NCBI GenBank assembly: GCA_977006965.1
Contig: OZ345356.1
Location: forward strand, 3,157,192-3,221,191
Length of the DNA stretch: 64,000 bases
Origin: Phymatolithon calcareum
Lineage: Eukaryota > Rhodophyta > Florideophyceae > Hapalidiales
Reading direction: 5' to 3'
Under the pieces are notes generated by a model that was not told the DNA's origin, did not search any database, and was given only the letters and a program-made list of their open reading frames with translations. The position numbers and the translations under genes were made by a program. This document shows, in pieces, positions 53,371 to 62,246 of this stretch; position 1 is the stretch's first letter, and each line of letters begins with the position of its first letter.

Positions 53371-53476
53371 CCGAAAAGTATGACAGTTGTAATATGGGAA
53401 AGTATGAGACGAACGTTGATGTTGTAGGACTGAAACGTAAGATATTAAAAAGTGTGATAAATTTAGTCTCCACGGC

Positions 53477-53502
53477 AGAGATCTGAGATCTCTGGCGGAG
53501 AA
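53477..53502. promoter_or_regulatory. palindrome P, copy 2
   Basis: AGAGATCTGAGATCTCT followed by GGCGGAGAA and preceded by TCCACGGC. It lies in the 560-bp gap between the convergent helicase gene and the 579-aa gene. Confidence 0.75.
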
Positions 53503-53793
53503 TCCAAATTTGAATCTGCGTGAACCAAAATTTCCCCTTCGCCCACCGAATACACTACAATATCGATATCTGAGCACTACCAGTTTATAATGGAAGAGCA
53601 GAAGGCAAGAGCCTTTTCCCGACAATCTATTTTTTCTCATTTGGAGTAGAATGAAATCAATTTTATTGAAACAAATGCAGCTCTATTGGCGACAGACAGT
53701 GCTAACGGAATGGTCGCATCTCAGCACAGAAAGCAAATTGAGGAGAAAGATTACTGTAGATAGAGAAGAGACGCTGACTTTGGATGATGTGTT

Positions 53794-55533
53794 CTATTTT
53801 TTCTGCTTCGTGGGCCTGTCTTTCCCATCACCTCCGGATGCTTTCCTCTTTTCAGCTTTTTGAGGGCGAGGAGAAGAGGTCTCCGAGGGAATGCCTTTCG
53901 AGGACCCCGGAGCACTTGCTTTGGAGGACTTTGGCGCCGAGTCCTTGGACTTGTGAGACGTTCCACTGTCGAATTCCTTTTTGACTTTGACAATAGTAGC
54001 GGTAGCTTCATTTTCGCTGCTACTTTCGTCTTCACCGCTGTCACTCTCGCTCTCGCTGTTCTCAGGAGTGTCCTTTAGCTTCATGGCAGTGGAGCCAGTG
54101 GGCTTTTTCAAGGTCTTCTGTTTGGGAGTAGGAGGAGTCCCTGGTGCAACCGGAGAAGATATGGTCACCTTTGGACTGCCTGGACTGGACTCCGGAGGGG
54201 GTGTGGAAGTCTTAGTACGGACAACTTGCTTTCCCCTGGTTACGCGAGGCTTGTTTTTGTCTTCAGATTGAGCGGAAGACAACCCGGGAATATCGAGCTC
54301 AGACGGAAAGAGAGCCTGAGTTTTGTAGTTGTCGAAGTTCAAGAGTCCACGCTCGCACTGGAGAGAATCCCTGAGAAGACCGTTTGACACACGGCGGAGG
54401 GTGTCACCTTTCTGGATCAGGATGGGAGTGAAGATCGCGCTGGGGGCGGTCTTTGACGGAACAGCAGAACGGACAGGGCCGTAGGCGGATGGAGTGTTCT
54501 CGGCTGTAGAGTAGGGGAGAACAAAAGCCCAGTTCATCGAGTTCATTCCCTCAAATCCCCAAGCCTCATAGCCCGTGCATTTGTCGAGAGTAGAAGCCGG
54601 TAGTGAGGTGTACAGTCGAAGACGGTCCTCGTGGGCAGGATCTAACCAGGCTTTCGGTAAGTCACGCGTACCGGACTCGTCGATGTACGCCTCTGCAGCC
54701 ATGGGATTGTGGGGGCTGTCGTCGTACGTGATGAGGAGCTTTTCGACACCACCAACATTGGAATGATTGGAGATGTTGGCGCGATAGAACCCACTCACGA
54801 CAGGTAGAATGTTCATGAACGCGGTGGTGTCATCGCTGTTCATCTTTAGGGAATAGAGAGTAGTGATGAAAGAGACGAGGTTTGAAGGGCGGTATTCCGG
54901 GTACCAGATCCAGAGCATATTGGACACTTGGCTGGGGACCTTCATTGTTGGACCTTCCGGTTTCACAAGAGGTTTGAATGAGCCCGGGAATAGGGAATAC
55001 CCGTATAGCACGTTTAAAGCCAGACAAGTGGGTACGGCATGTTGCATGAGCAAAGAGCCGATCCAAATCTTGTCGGCAACGCGTTTCTCGACGGTCTTGT
55101 GGTTCAGCTTCGTCCAGACTATCCTGTGGATGGGAAAGTCGGCGCCATCGGGGCGGTCGAACTCGATGAACGGCACTGAGTGGACAGGGCCTTGCACTTG
55201 AGCACGAGTGAAGAGCTCCCTGTTCATCGCCTCGGTTGTCGTGATGTCGATCTCAGTATCCTCAAAATGTGGAGAGCTGATGGTGAGCACGTTGTTCAGG
55301 ACGCCGAGAATACCAGAGAACCCCCCTCCGATACGAAACGGATTCTTCGTCTGGATCTTGAAAGCGTGTACGCGGAACGGCATGATGAAATGCTCTGCAT
55401 CGGAAGCCCATCGCAAGAACTGAGAAGAGGGAGGTACGTTGAGCTCATTGCGGAAGATAGGGTCCTCGTAGCGGATAATGACTACGGGAGTGCGAAGGGT
55501 AGTCCTGGCGGGGTCCTTCAAGTGGGCAAACAT
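53794..55533 (-). CDS. orphan 579-aa protein with disordered charged tail
   Basis: The frame is open from 55752, but ATG 55533 (MFAHLKDPARTTLRTPVVII) is preferred: a TATA-like box lies ~95 nt upstream and the residues before it are low-quality coding. Residues ~1-390 look globular (YEDPIFRNELNVPPSSQFLR, SLLMQHAVPTCLALNVLYGY, NMLWIWYPEYRPSNLVSFIT). Residues ~400-579 are S/T/P/K-rich with an acidic run (SESESDSGEDESSSENEA) and a basic end resembling a nuclear localisation signal (RPTKQKK). No family is recognised and no transmembrane segment or signal peptide is evident. It is convergent with the helicase and in tandem with the ParB-MTase-SET gene, sharing the P palindromes. It could be a DNA- or chromatin-associated partner or a structural protein of an element. 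Confidence 0.7.
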   Translation of the reverse strand: MFAHLKDPARTTLRTPVVIIRYEDPIFRNELNVPPSSQFLRWASDAEHFIMPFRVHAFKIQTKNPFRIGGGFSGILGVLNNVLTISSPHFEDTEIDITTTEAMNRELFTRAQVQGPVHSVPFIEFDRPDGADFPIHRIVWTKLNHKTVEKRVADKIWIGSLLMQHAVPTCLALNVLYGYSLFPGSFKPLVKPEGPTMKVPSQVSNMLWIWYPEYRPSNLVSFITTLYSLKMNSDDTTAFMNILPVVSGFYRANISNHSNVGGVEKLLITYDDSPHNPMAAEAYIDESGTRDLPKAWLDPAHEDRLRLYTSLPASTLDKCTGYEAWGFEGMNSMNWAFVLPYSTAENTPSAYGPVRSAVPSKTAPSAIFTPILIQKGDTLRRVSNGLLRDSLQCERGLLNFDNYKTQALFPSELDIPGLSSAQSEDKNKPRVTRGKQVVRTKTSTPPPESSPGSPKVTISSPVAPGTPPTPKQKTLKKPTGSTAMKLKDTPENSESESDSGEDESSSENEATATIVKVKKEFDSGTSHKSKDSAPKSSKASAPGSSKGIPSETSSPRPQKAEKRKASGGDGKDRPTKQKK

Positions 55534-55624
55534 GATGAGGTGTGAGAGCGAAAGATAGCGGAGGGTAACGGAGTTTGGCGGTGTGAGGTGGAAAGATGTT
55601 GGGGAAAAGTCAACGGGGGGTGGG

Positions 55625-55636
55625 AACATATATAGG
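55625..55636 (-). promoter_or_regulatory. TATA-like box of the 579-aa gene
   Basis: Minus strand CCCTATATATGT, ~95 nt upstream of the ATG at 55533, in otherwise GC-neutral sequence. Confidence 0.45.
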
Positions 55637-55768
55637 GAAAAGCTATGACAAGGAGCGGCGGAAAATTGAGAATTTAAATATGAAATAAGAAATTGAAAAT
55701 TTGAAATATTGGTCGGAAAAACGGAAAAGTTCGATAAATAATAAGATTTCAAAATTTCGAATGTACAT

Positions 55769-55795
55769 CAGAGATCTGAGATCTCTGACCTAGAA
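55769..55795. promoter_or_regulatory. palindrome P, copy 3
   Basis: CAGAGATCTGAGATCTCT followed by GACCTAGAA. It lies 236 bp upstream of the 579-aa ATG and downstream of the 1120-aa gene's stop. Only this gap has a single copy. Confidence 0.75.
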
Positions 55796-56002
55796 TATAA
55801 ATTTTCAGACGACCCTCTAATTGCCAGCCACCAACACTCCGCTTTCTTCGCTTTCTCCTTCGCTATTGTACTAAACAGTCTTTTCGTCTACAAGACACAA
55901 GATATAAAAACAATCTCAAGTCGAAGCGTTTACTGAATCTATACCATTCAACGCATAGAATCTAGAGCAGGAAGAAAACTTTCAATTCCCAATATCTGGA
56001 AA

Positions 56003-59000
56003 CTAACGCCAGTACTGCTTGCCGTAGTTGACAAGTACTTCCTCACCTTTCTCGATACTCGTGATAGCTGTAACGAAAACGAAGTACGGGTTCGTGAAAG
56101 TAGGAAAAGCAAAAGGAAGGCTTCTGTGTTCGAACTGTGCGTTTGCATGTCGAATGATAGCGTTGTCCGCTTCAAGACCGTTGTCAATCTTCTTTTTGTC
56201 GTTGATATACGCGGCAACACAGTAAGGAGGGGGCACCACGAATACCTCCTTTCCCTGCAGGCGAGGAGAAGTGTTTTCAGGATTCATGTTTGGCAGTCGC
56301 ATAGCGTACGTTCTGAATCTGTCAACCGTGCATCCTAATTCGTCTCGCCCATACATAGAACCATCAAGACGTGCAATATGCTTGCTTTTTGTGATGTTCT
56401 TATGGACAATAGTACCGCTGTACCAGCCAATGACGGTAAATGGTGCAATGCGTTGGAGAGCGAAAACTCCATTATCCGCACCAGGAATGCGTGACTTGGC
56501 GACATAGACACCGTGAAAGCTGGCGTCGGCTGCAAGGAGTGTGTTAACGTCAAAGGCACGAAATAAGGAAAGGAGATTGGATGGCCACTTTGCAAGCTCG
56601 ACACGCTTGACCGTGTCGACCTCGTTCATAGTGCGGGTAGCAGTGCAGAAGAAGTTGACAAGATGGTCTGGAAGAGCACAAAATATGGGCCAATCAGAAG
56701 GTTGGACCAGGGGGCTCGTCTTGCTCGTGCGTTTCACGATGTTATGGACCTCGGAGCGTGCCTCTTCGAGAAGAAGTTGTTTTTCTGCGAGCAATGGGAA
56801 ACGATCGGACACGATGGCTTCCGCAAACCTGTGGAACAAATGCTCAGCAGCAATGTCGTGGCATTGCTTGTCCAGTTCGCAGCCAACAAACACTCGAGGA
56901 GCCGGGAGCTGGAGACAAGCAACACCAGTAGAATATGTACCCCCAAACATATCAAGAACTATCGATCCAGGAAGGGAGTGGCGTTCGATTAGCTCTTTCA
57001 GGAGAGCCACTGGCTTTTGCTCTGGGCGCAAGGAACATTTTGCGTCTTTCATTAGTTTTTCTCCTGGTACCATCTTCTGAACATTGTCGATAACGTTGAA
57101 GTTCGGAGCGAAGGACGAGGGAACATATCCGTGATTGGAGTATTGAACGCGTGTGTATGAATCGGCTCCGCCTCCGAGTTTGACAGCATGAACGACCTCT
57201 GTGACCATGTTGATATACTTATTGCCCAAGCGGAAGGGTGGCTGAGACAAGTTGTTTCTCGCGTTAATGACGTAAAGCGGAACACGATCAACAGACATTT
57301 CCCTGATTCCTAGGAGAAAGGATATCCACGTTTGCGTCTGGCTCTTCCCAGAGAACAGAAGTAGATGACCACCCTTCCGCAAGACTTTAGTTGTGACGGA
57401 GAGACAATCGCGCATGTCATCCTCGGACAGAATATCATGGGCGGAGTTCGGTCGTTGCATGTCACTGCGGGAGTGGAACGGTGGATCTATGCACACCAGC
57501 TGAACTTGACCGTGCAGTGATTTGTTGAACTGGCGTTGGTAGATTTGCGGTAAGTCCTGGAAGGAGCAATTAAATACGAAGGCGGCTTTGTAGAACTCCT
57601 TGCGGAGAGGAGTGGATGGGAGAGAAGAGGGAAGTCGTGTGGGGACCAAATCTCTTGGAGATGGTGGAGTGCGCGCGGCTCGTGAGGAAGTGGCTTGTTT
57701 CGTGGCCTCTGCAGACATAGAAGCAGTGTCTTCTGTGAGACGGGTACGTTTCCGCGGACGAACAGGCAAAATGTTGTCATCTTCGGTGTCAGGAGATACG
57801 GCGGGTACAGGGGATAGTAGAATGTTGTCCGCAGAGACACGGTCCTCTGCGTGATCGTGATTCTCGTCATGAACGGAAGCGGAGGTGGATGGAGGGAAAA
57901 GGGGAGCGGGCTCATCGTCGCCCGAGATGTTGGGAGAAGGAGAAGGAGGGGTCTCGAAAACGCGCTTCTGGAGCCCTGGAAGCATGTCGACGATGTAATG
58001 GAGAGTAGTGGGGACATGGCCGTATGAAGAGTGCGGAGTAGTTGGAATTGATAAAGAGCGAGAAATAGATGCGGCAATATTTTTTCGGCGTAGCGAAGAG
58101 GCGACATGCTTGACAAGATGGGAGAAGAAGTAGTTGATGAAGATCTTGGCAACGTTTCGAAGCTGTCGGTTGACGTTTGGAGATGCTCGTGCTCTATGAT
58201 GAAGATGAGCAGCATCAGAGTCCACAATGCCAGAGCCATGTAGGAGAGACGACATTTGCTCTGGAGGGGCGAACTTGTCGTCATAGATTACATCGAATTG
58301 TAGCTCTGTTTTGTTGAAGATAATGTATGGCGCAATCATCGTCTCCAGGGATGAGAAGGAGAAGATAGCAGCGACGGTAGTCCAAGCATTGACGACAATA
58401 GTGACACACTTGCCGACAATCTCTGAGGCGTCATAGCTGTTTGTGGTGGGAAGGGATTCCTTGACGTTCACGTTCTTCTCCTGATGGCGGACAAAGTTGT
58501 ATTTGGCAAGGAACATGAAGAAGAGTATTTTGGAGAAGGAATCAGCTTCCTTCAAGAACTTGATTCTCATGTTGTCTCTTTTGGCGAGATTGACGCCTTT
58601 GACGAACATTGAGACTGTTCTGGCTCTATCCGGGTTTGCAGAGGGCACGGCCAGAGAATCGGAAAAGTCTGCGGCGCCCAAGGACGTGAGGTCCGCGGCA
58701 TATGCACAGTTGGCGAACATGGTGAACATTTGCCACGGACGGTTGTCGTAAGCGGTGTTTGGCTTTTTCCAAGGACAGAGTGTCTTGAGGATGCTGTATG
58801 TGAGCCTAATCTGAGCGTGACTCAGAACAGCGATGACAGCTGGCTTTGCAGGAGAGCTTGCCTTTTCGATGGCATACTTAAGTAGGGTACTCCAGAACGG
58901 CTCGGTGACGGGGTTCACGTCACGGATGTAATTCTCGCGAACAGTAAGAGTGAGGAGCAGGTAGTCATTAAACATGGCTGCCCTCTTGATGTCCTGGAGC

Positions 59001-59365
59001 TCATTGCTGTGGACAGCAAGAGCCAGAGTGGTAGTGGAGTTCTGGTCTGTTCGACTGAGGACCATGGGAACTCGAGTATTGGAGGGGAATGAGTCGTCGT
59101 TGATGAGGCGTCGAATAGCCGTGATGCGATGAGCACCGTCGACGAGGAAAATGTTGCCATTGTCCATGACATGTCCGGAGACGGGATGCTGGGCATTATA
59201 ACCGGTGTCGCGCATGCTTTTCTCAAGGTTCTTGACAGTATCGAGGTCGACAGGACGTGCGTTGGCGAACCTGGTGACGCGAAAGGGGTCGATATGGACA
59301 ATAGTATGAGGGGTAGAGGCGGAGGAAGCGGCAGTGGAGGAATCGGAGGGGGGAGATCGAGACAT
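56003..59365 (-). CDS. ParB-like / DNA amino-methyltransferase / SET-domain fusion (1120 aa)
   Basis: ParB/Srx-type N-terminal domain at ~22-125 with NIFLVDGAHRITAIRRL (71-87). A mostly helical region (~130-470) follows, then a disordered linker (~470-590) with a basic RPRKRTR (536-542). The methyltransferase at ~595-845 has QLVCIDPPFHS (motif IV, DPPF 627-630), RPEQKPVALLKELIERHS (780-797) and VLDMFGGTYSTGVA (803-816). This permuted IV-then-I order is typical of beta-class N6-adenine/N4-cytosine enzymes. The C-terminal SET-like domain at ~950-1120 has SRIPGADNGVFA (958-969), WYSG, AAYINDKK (1051-1058) and EKGEEVLVNYGKQYW. ParB-MTase fusions are known in phages and bacteria; the added SET domain points to chromatin. 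Likely nuclear DNA and possibly protein methylation. ATG 59365 follows the shared leader. No introns. Confidence 0.85.
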   Translation of the reverse strand: MSRSPPSDSSTAASSASTPHTIVHIDPFRVTRFANARPVDLDTVKNLEKSMRDTGYNAQHPVSGHVMDNGNIFLVDGAHRITAIRRLINDDSFPSNTRVPMVLSRTDQNSTTTLALAVHSNELQDIKRAAMFNDYLLLTLTVRENYIRDVNPVTEPFWSTLLKYAIEKASSPAKPAVIAVLSHAQIRLTYSILKTLCPWKKPNTAYDNRPWQMFTMFANCAYAADLTSLGAADFSDSLAVPSANPDRARTVSMFVKGVNLAKRDNMRIKFLKEADSFSKILFFMFLAKYNFVRHQEKNVNVKESLPTTNSYDASEIVGKCVTIVVNAWTTVAAIFSFSSLETMIAPYIIFNKTELQFDVIYDDKFAPPEQMSSLLHGSGIVDSDAAHLHHRARASPNVNRQLRNVAKIFINYFFSHLVKHVASSLRRKNIAASISRSLSIPTTPHSSYGHVPTTLHYIVDMLPGLQKRVFETPPSPSPNISGDDEPAPLFPPSTSASVHDENHDHAEDRVSADNILLSPVPAVSPDTEDDNILPVRPRKRTRLTEDTASMSAEATKQATSSRAARTPPSPRDLVPTRLPSSLPSTPLRKEFYKAAFVFNCSFQDLPQIYQRQFNKSLHGQVQLVCIDPPFHSRSDMQRPNSAHDILSEDDMRDCLSVTTKVLRKGGHLLLFSGKSQTQTWISFLLGIREMSVDRVPLYVINARNNLSQPPFRLGNKYINMVTEVVHAVKLGGGADSYTRVQYSNHGYVPSSFAPNFNVIDNVQKMVPGEKLMKDAKCSLRPEQKPVALLKELIERHSLPGSIVLDMFGGTYSTGVACLQLPAPRVFVGCELDKQCHDIAAEHLFHRFAEAIVSDRFPLLAEKQLLLEEARSEVHNIVKRTSKTSPLVQPSDWPIFCALPDHLVNFFCTATRTMNEVDTVKRVELAKWPSNLLSLFRAFDVNTLLAADASFHGVYVAKSRIPGADNGVFALQRIAPFTVIGWYSGTIVHKNITKSKHIARLDGSMYGRDELGCTVDRFRTYAMRLPNMNPENTSPRLQGKEVFVVPPPYCVAAYINDKKKIDNGLEADNAIIRHANAQFEHRSLPFAFPTFTNPYFVFVTAITSIEKGEEVLVNYGKQYWR

Positions 59366-59390
59366 GGTTGGGAAAGATGAAAAACGACGA

Positions 59391-59413
59391 GGAGAGTGAG
59401 TGAGAGTGAGTGA
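59391..59413 (-). promoter_or_regulatory. pyrimidine-rich leader element, second copy
   Basis: Identical over 23 nt (minus strand) to 48438-48460. It ends 25 nt before the ATG at 59365. Confidence 0.6.
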
Positions 59414-59621
59414 GACGGGGTAAGTGGGTTTGTGGATGAGTGCATTGGGGAGGCGGTTATGTAGAAGAGGTTGTGGGTAACAATTTGGGAGGTAATTTTT
59501 GAGGGACGTAATGATGGAGAGAAGTAACGGGAAGAAAATAAAGACAAAATAGGAAAGTAGTGAATCATAATAAACGGACGTGGGTGGCGGGTGTATGAGA
59601 AAAAAATTTGGATTGTACAGC

Positions 59622-59647
59622 AGAGATCTGAGATCTGTGGCGTAGAA
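59622..59647. promoter_or_regulatory. palindrome P, copy 4
   Basis: AGAGATCTGAGATCTGT followed by GGCGTAGAA; one change from the core. It lies 257 bp upstream of the 1120-aa ATG. Confidence 0.75.
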
Positions 59648-59754
59648 TTGAAAATTTTGAAAAGTGAATTGAATAATAGAAAGTATTTGAAAACGTGATA
59701 AAATTTTGTGTTTGAATGGAAAATTTGAAATTTTGGAATTTTAGATTCTACGGG

Positions 59755-59780
59755 AGAGATCTCAGATCTCTGGCGTAGAA
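59755..59780. promoter_or_regulatory. palindrome P, copy 5
   Basis: AGAGATCTCAGATCTCT followed by GGCGTAGAA and preceded by TTCTACGGG. It is the most complete palindrome, with arms TTCTACG and CGTAGAA. It lies 133 bp from copy 4, as copies 1 and 2 are 132 bp apart. Confidence 0.8.
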
Positions 59781-60900
59781 CCAAAAATTTCTCATACACT
59801 CCACGCTCTGCTGTGTAGTATAAGACTCTTAAAATCACTGTTCCATGCCAATCACATATCTCTTGCTCTCCGGAGTTTCTTTCTTCCCGAGCCGGATTTC
59901 AAAATGTTGTGAATTGGTTCTCCTTTTTCAGAAGATTATAGAGATTTCGTATGTTATAAACACGTTTTTAATTCTCTAATAAACTTGTATCTATTTGGGT
60001 TTTGAACGATTTTTCGACAAAGAGGCATTGCACATAACAATCGACGAGAAGGTCTCCGCTTACCGTGCGCTGTTCGTGCTTGATTTGTGACTGGTGGTTT
60101 TGCGACTAGAGATGAATTAGTATAATGAGCTACTGATCTGTGCGTCGACTGTCGTACTAGTTGCTAGCACTGTGTGCAAATGCCCAGATTCACATGTCTG
60201 CAAGCACAATGACACGTCGATGTACTGCATGGCGCTCATCATGGGAATCATGCAAAATTTGTAATTTCTAAAATAGTACTGATATGTAATCTCTATTCCC
60301 TATGCAAACAGTAACATTTTGAGTGTCCGTTTTCGTGCTGTTTTGCAACGCTTATAGTACCGCTGTTATTCGAGCTTTGCATTGTTTTCTTTCACGTTCT
60401 GTGAGTTCGAACCATGCTCAATGCTAAGAGTATTTGGCTGCTTTTACAGCACGAGACAATTTCCTTAAGTATCGAAATAGCCTGGTCTGGAGATGCGACA
60501 ACATTTCGAACGTTCGCTTTCATACTTTTTTCAACAATTTTCTTTCTTCCGTTCTTTGAACCGCGCATTGTCTTCTTCCACCCTATGTGTGTTCGGAGCG
60601 TTATCAAATACAGTTGATGAAACACACGTGGCACCCTAGCACGACCCTTCGCGTTAAATGAGTTCTTTTTCAGAAACCTATCGAGTAGATTGAGATAAAG
60701 ACCGTCAATGTTATTAACGTCAAGGCAGGGAAGGCAGACAAAGACTCTCGTTCCTCTCGAATGGTTGTATCGAGTCCCAGCTGGCAAAGTACAGTACCTC
60801 GAACGCCGGCTTACTGTACTCGTGGTCGAACATCTTCTTCGCCAAGCGACCAGTTCTCGGTTCCAGTGTCAACCACAAGCACACTAGAAAGACACATAAA
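59781..60900. other. no gene recognised
   Basis: 1.1 kb without convincing ORFs. The 131-codon minus frame at 60392-60787 lacks an ATG at its start and has no motif. Nothing supported. Confidence 0.4.
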
Positions 60901-61407
60901 CCTCAACAAAAGCAAAACAAGCTCTGAAAGCCCTATTCCGGGCTCTGTCGCCTACGCCCTGCAAGGTTCTTGGGACCAAGCTTCGCAAGAAGGGCTTAAT
61001 GTCATTACGCCAGACTGTGCGCCAAGCAGTTTTGTTCATGGAGTACCATGGTTCGAGCACCAAGTTCTATGTACAATTGGACGAAGGATTCCCCGTCTTT
61101 GTGAAATGTTTAAACTAGACACAGAGATATTATATCCGAAAAATGTGGCCACGAGTTCCACACACCGTATGACTGCTTCATGACAATGTTCCCTCAAGTA
61201 CACCTCCGAAAAATTGTTGCTTTGTCGTCCGCTAAGCTGAAACGAATCGGAAGAAAAGAGACTACCGTGACAGAGCTTCTTAAGTTTTTTGGAGTACTGG
61301 TTCTCATGACAAGGTTTGAGTTCGGCGCGAAGAGGGACTTATGGATGTCTAGCAGGCCGAACAAGTATATCCCGGCTCCTTCATTTTCAAACCAAGTGGC
61401 GAAATGA
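60900..61407 (+). pseudogene. PiggyBac-like transposase fragment
   Basis: From about 61146 the plus strand reads CGHEFHTPYDCFMTMFPQVH, then TTVTELLKFFGVLVLMTRFE, FGAKRDLWMSSRPNKYIPAP and a stop at 61407. FFGVLxLMTRFEFGxRxDLW..KYIPAP is characteristic of PiggyBac-derived (DDE_Tnp_1_7) transposases. The upstream part (60761-61183) is in another frame. The catalytic DDD core is absent. It is a truncated remnant; terminal repeats were not found. Confidence 0.75.
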
Positions 61408-61409
61408 GT

Positions 61410-61930
61410 AACCGCAGAGTGAGACGGAGGGATGGAAAGGGGAGTGTCACAAGAGGAGTGACGACAAGGGCACAAGGGGTATAAGCGATGTGCCAAGAAG
61501 GGCAAAGGGGAAAAAGGGTCGAGCACAAGTGATGAAATGGAAGTGATGCAAAACGCGGAAGGGGAAAAGCGAGAGCGACACGAGGGGCGTATCGAGGGCA
61601 GCGGAGTGATGAAATTGTGGAAAGTAGTAGGCGGAGAGTGGCACATAGCGTGAATAGGAAAAATCCAGAGTGGCACAGGGCGGATGGAGAAGGAACGAGA
61701 GAGCGGATACACAGGACGCGAGTAATTACAAGTGTGGCGGATCAGTAGGGGAAGAGTGAAATTTGGGGGTGACGGAGTGCAGACCAGTGACGCATGGTGC
61801 GGAGCAAGGACACGAGGTGGAACGTTGGGCAGATCAGGACACGGGATTGACACGAAGAGCGAACAAGGGTTAGCGGAGGGTAAATATGCAATACACGGAG
61901 ACGAGGGGGGGGACGAGGAAGGACACTAAA
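61410..61930 (+). repeat. purine-biased subtelomeric tract
   Basis: The plus strand is strongly G/A-rich (for example GGGATGGAAAGGGGAG near 61430). No tandem unit is obvious. It separates the transposase scrap from the last ~300 bp before the array. Confidence 0.5.
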
Positions 61931-62245
61931 TTGGAGGAAGAGATCTTTTGTTTAAGTTCTCCATACTTTGCAGTCTTCATTTTCTATCTTTTGTATAGGC
62001 GCGAAGCGTCGACAGCGTGTATAGAAACTAGTTCAGGTGTCGTGCTTGTGTTTGGTATTGTCTCTGAAATGAAATTAAAAGAGATCGAATGTGTTCCATC
62101 GATGAAGTGGGCGATGTCGAACCCACGGTCTTCGTGAGAGGAGTGTGAAAATATGAACTACGTTTAAAACCATTACACTAAAGATATTTTCTCATACTGG
62201 AAATCACACGGGGATGGAATAGGATGGCTACGGAAAAGTTAATTT
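61931..62245. other. no gene recognised
   Basis: An 83-codon ORF at 61886-62137 without motifs. Otherwise unremarkable sequence before the heptamer array. Confidence 0.4.
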
Positions 62246-62246
62246 T

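Noticed and set aside
53003-53473. 156-codon minus-strand ORF through palindrome copy 1
   Set aside because: Antisense to the helicase C-terminus plus AT-rich intergenic sequence; the RDL/RSL peptide arises from the palindrome itself.
57487-58284. 265-codon minus-strand ORF
   Set aside because: Out-of-frame shadow of the 1120-aa gene; composition (S/T/P/L-rich) is as expected from frame-shifted coding DNA.
58915-59838. 307-codon minus-strand ORF spanning two palindromes
   Set aside because: It overlaps the N-terminal part of the ParB-like domain in another frame and includes AT-rich intergenic DNA; no motif.
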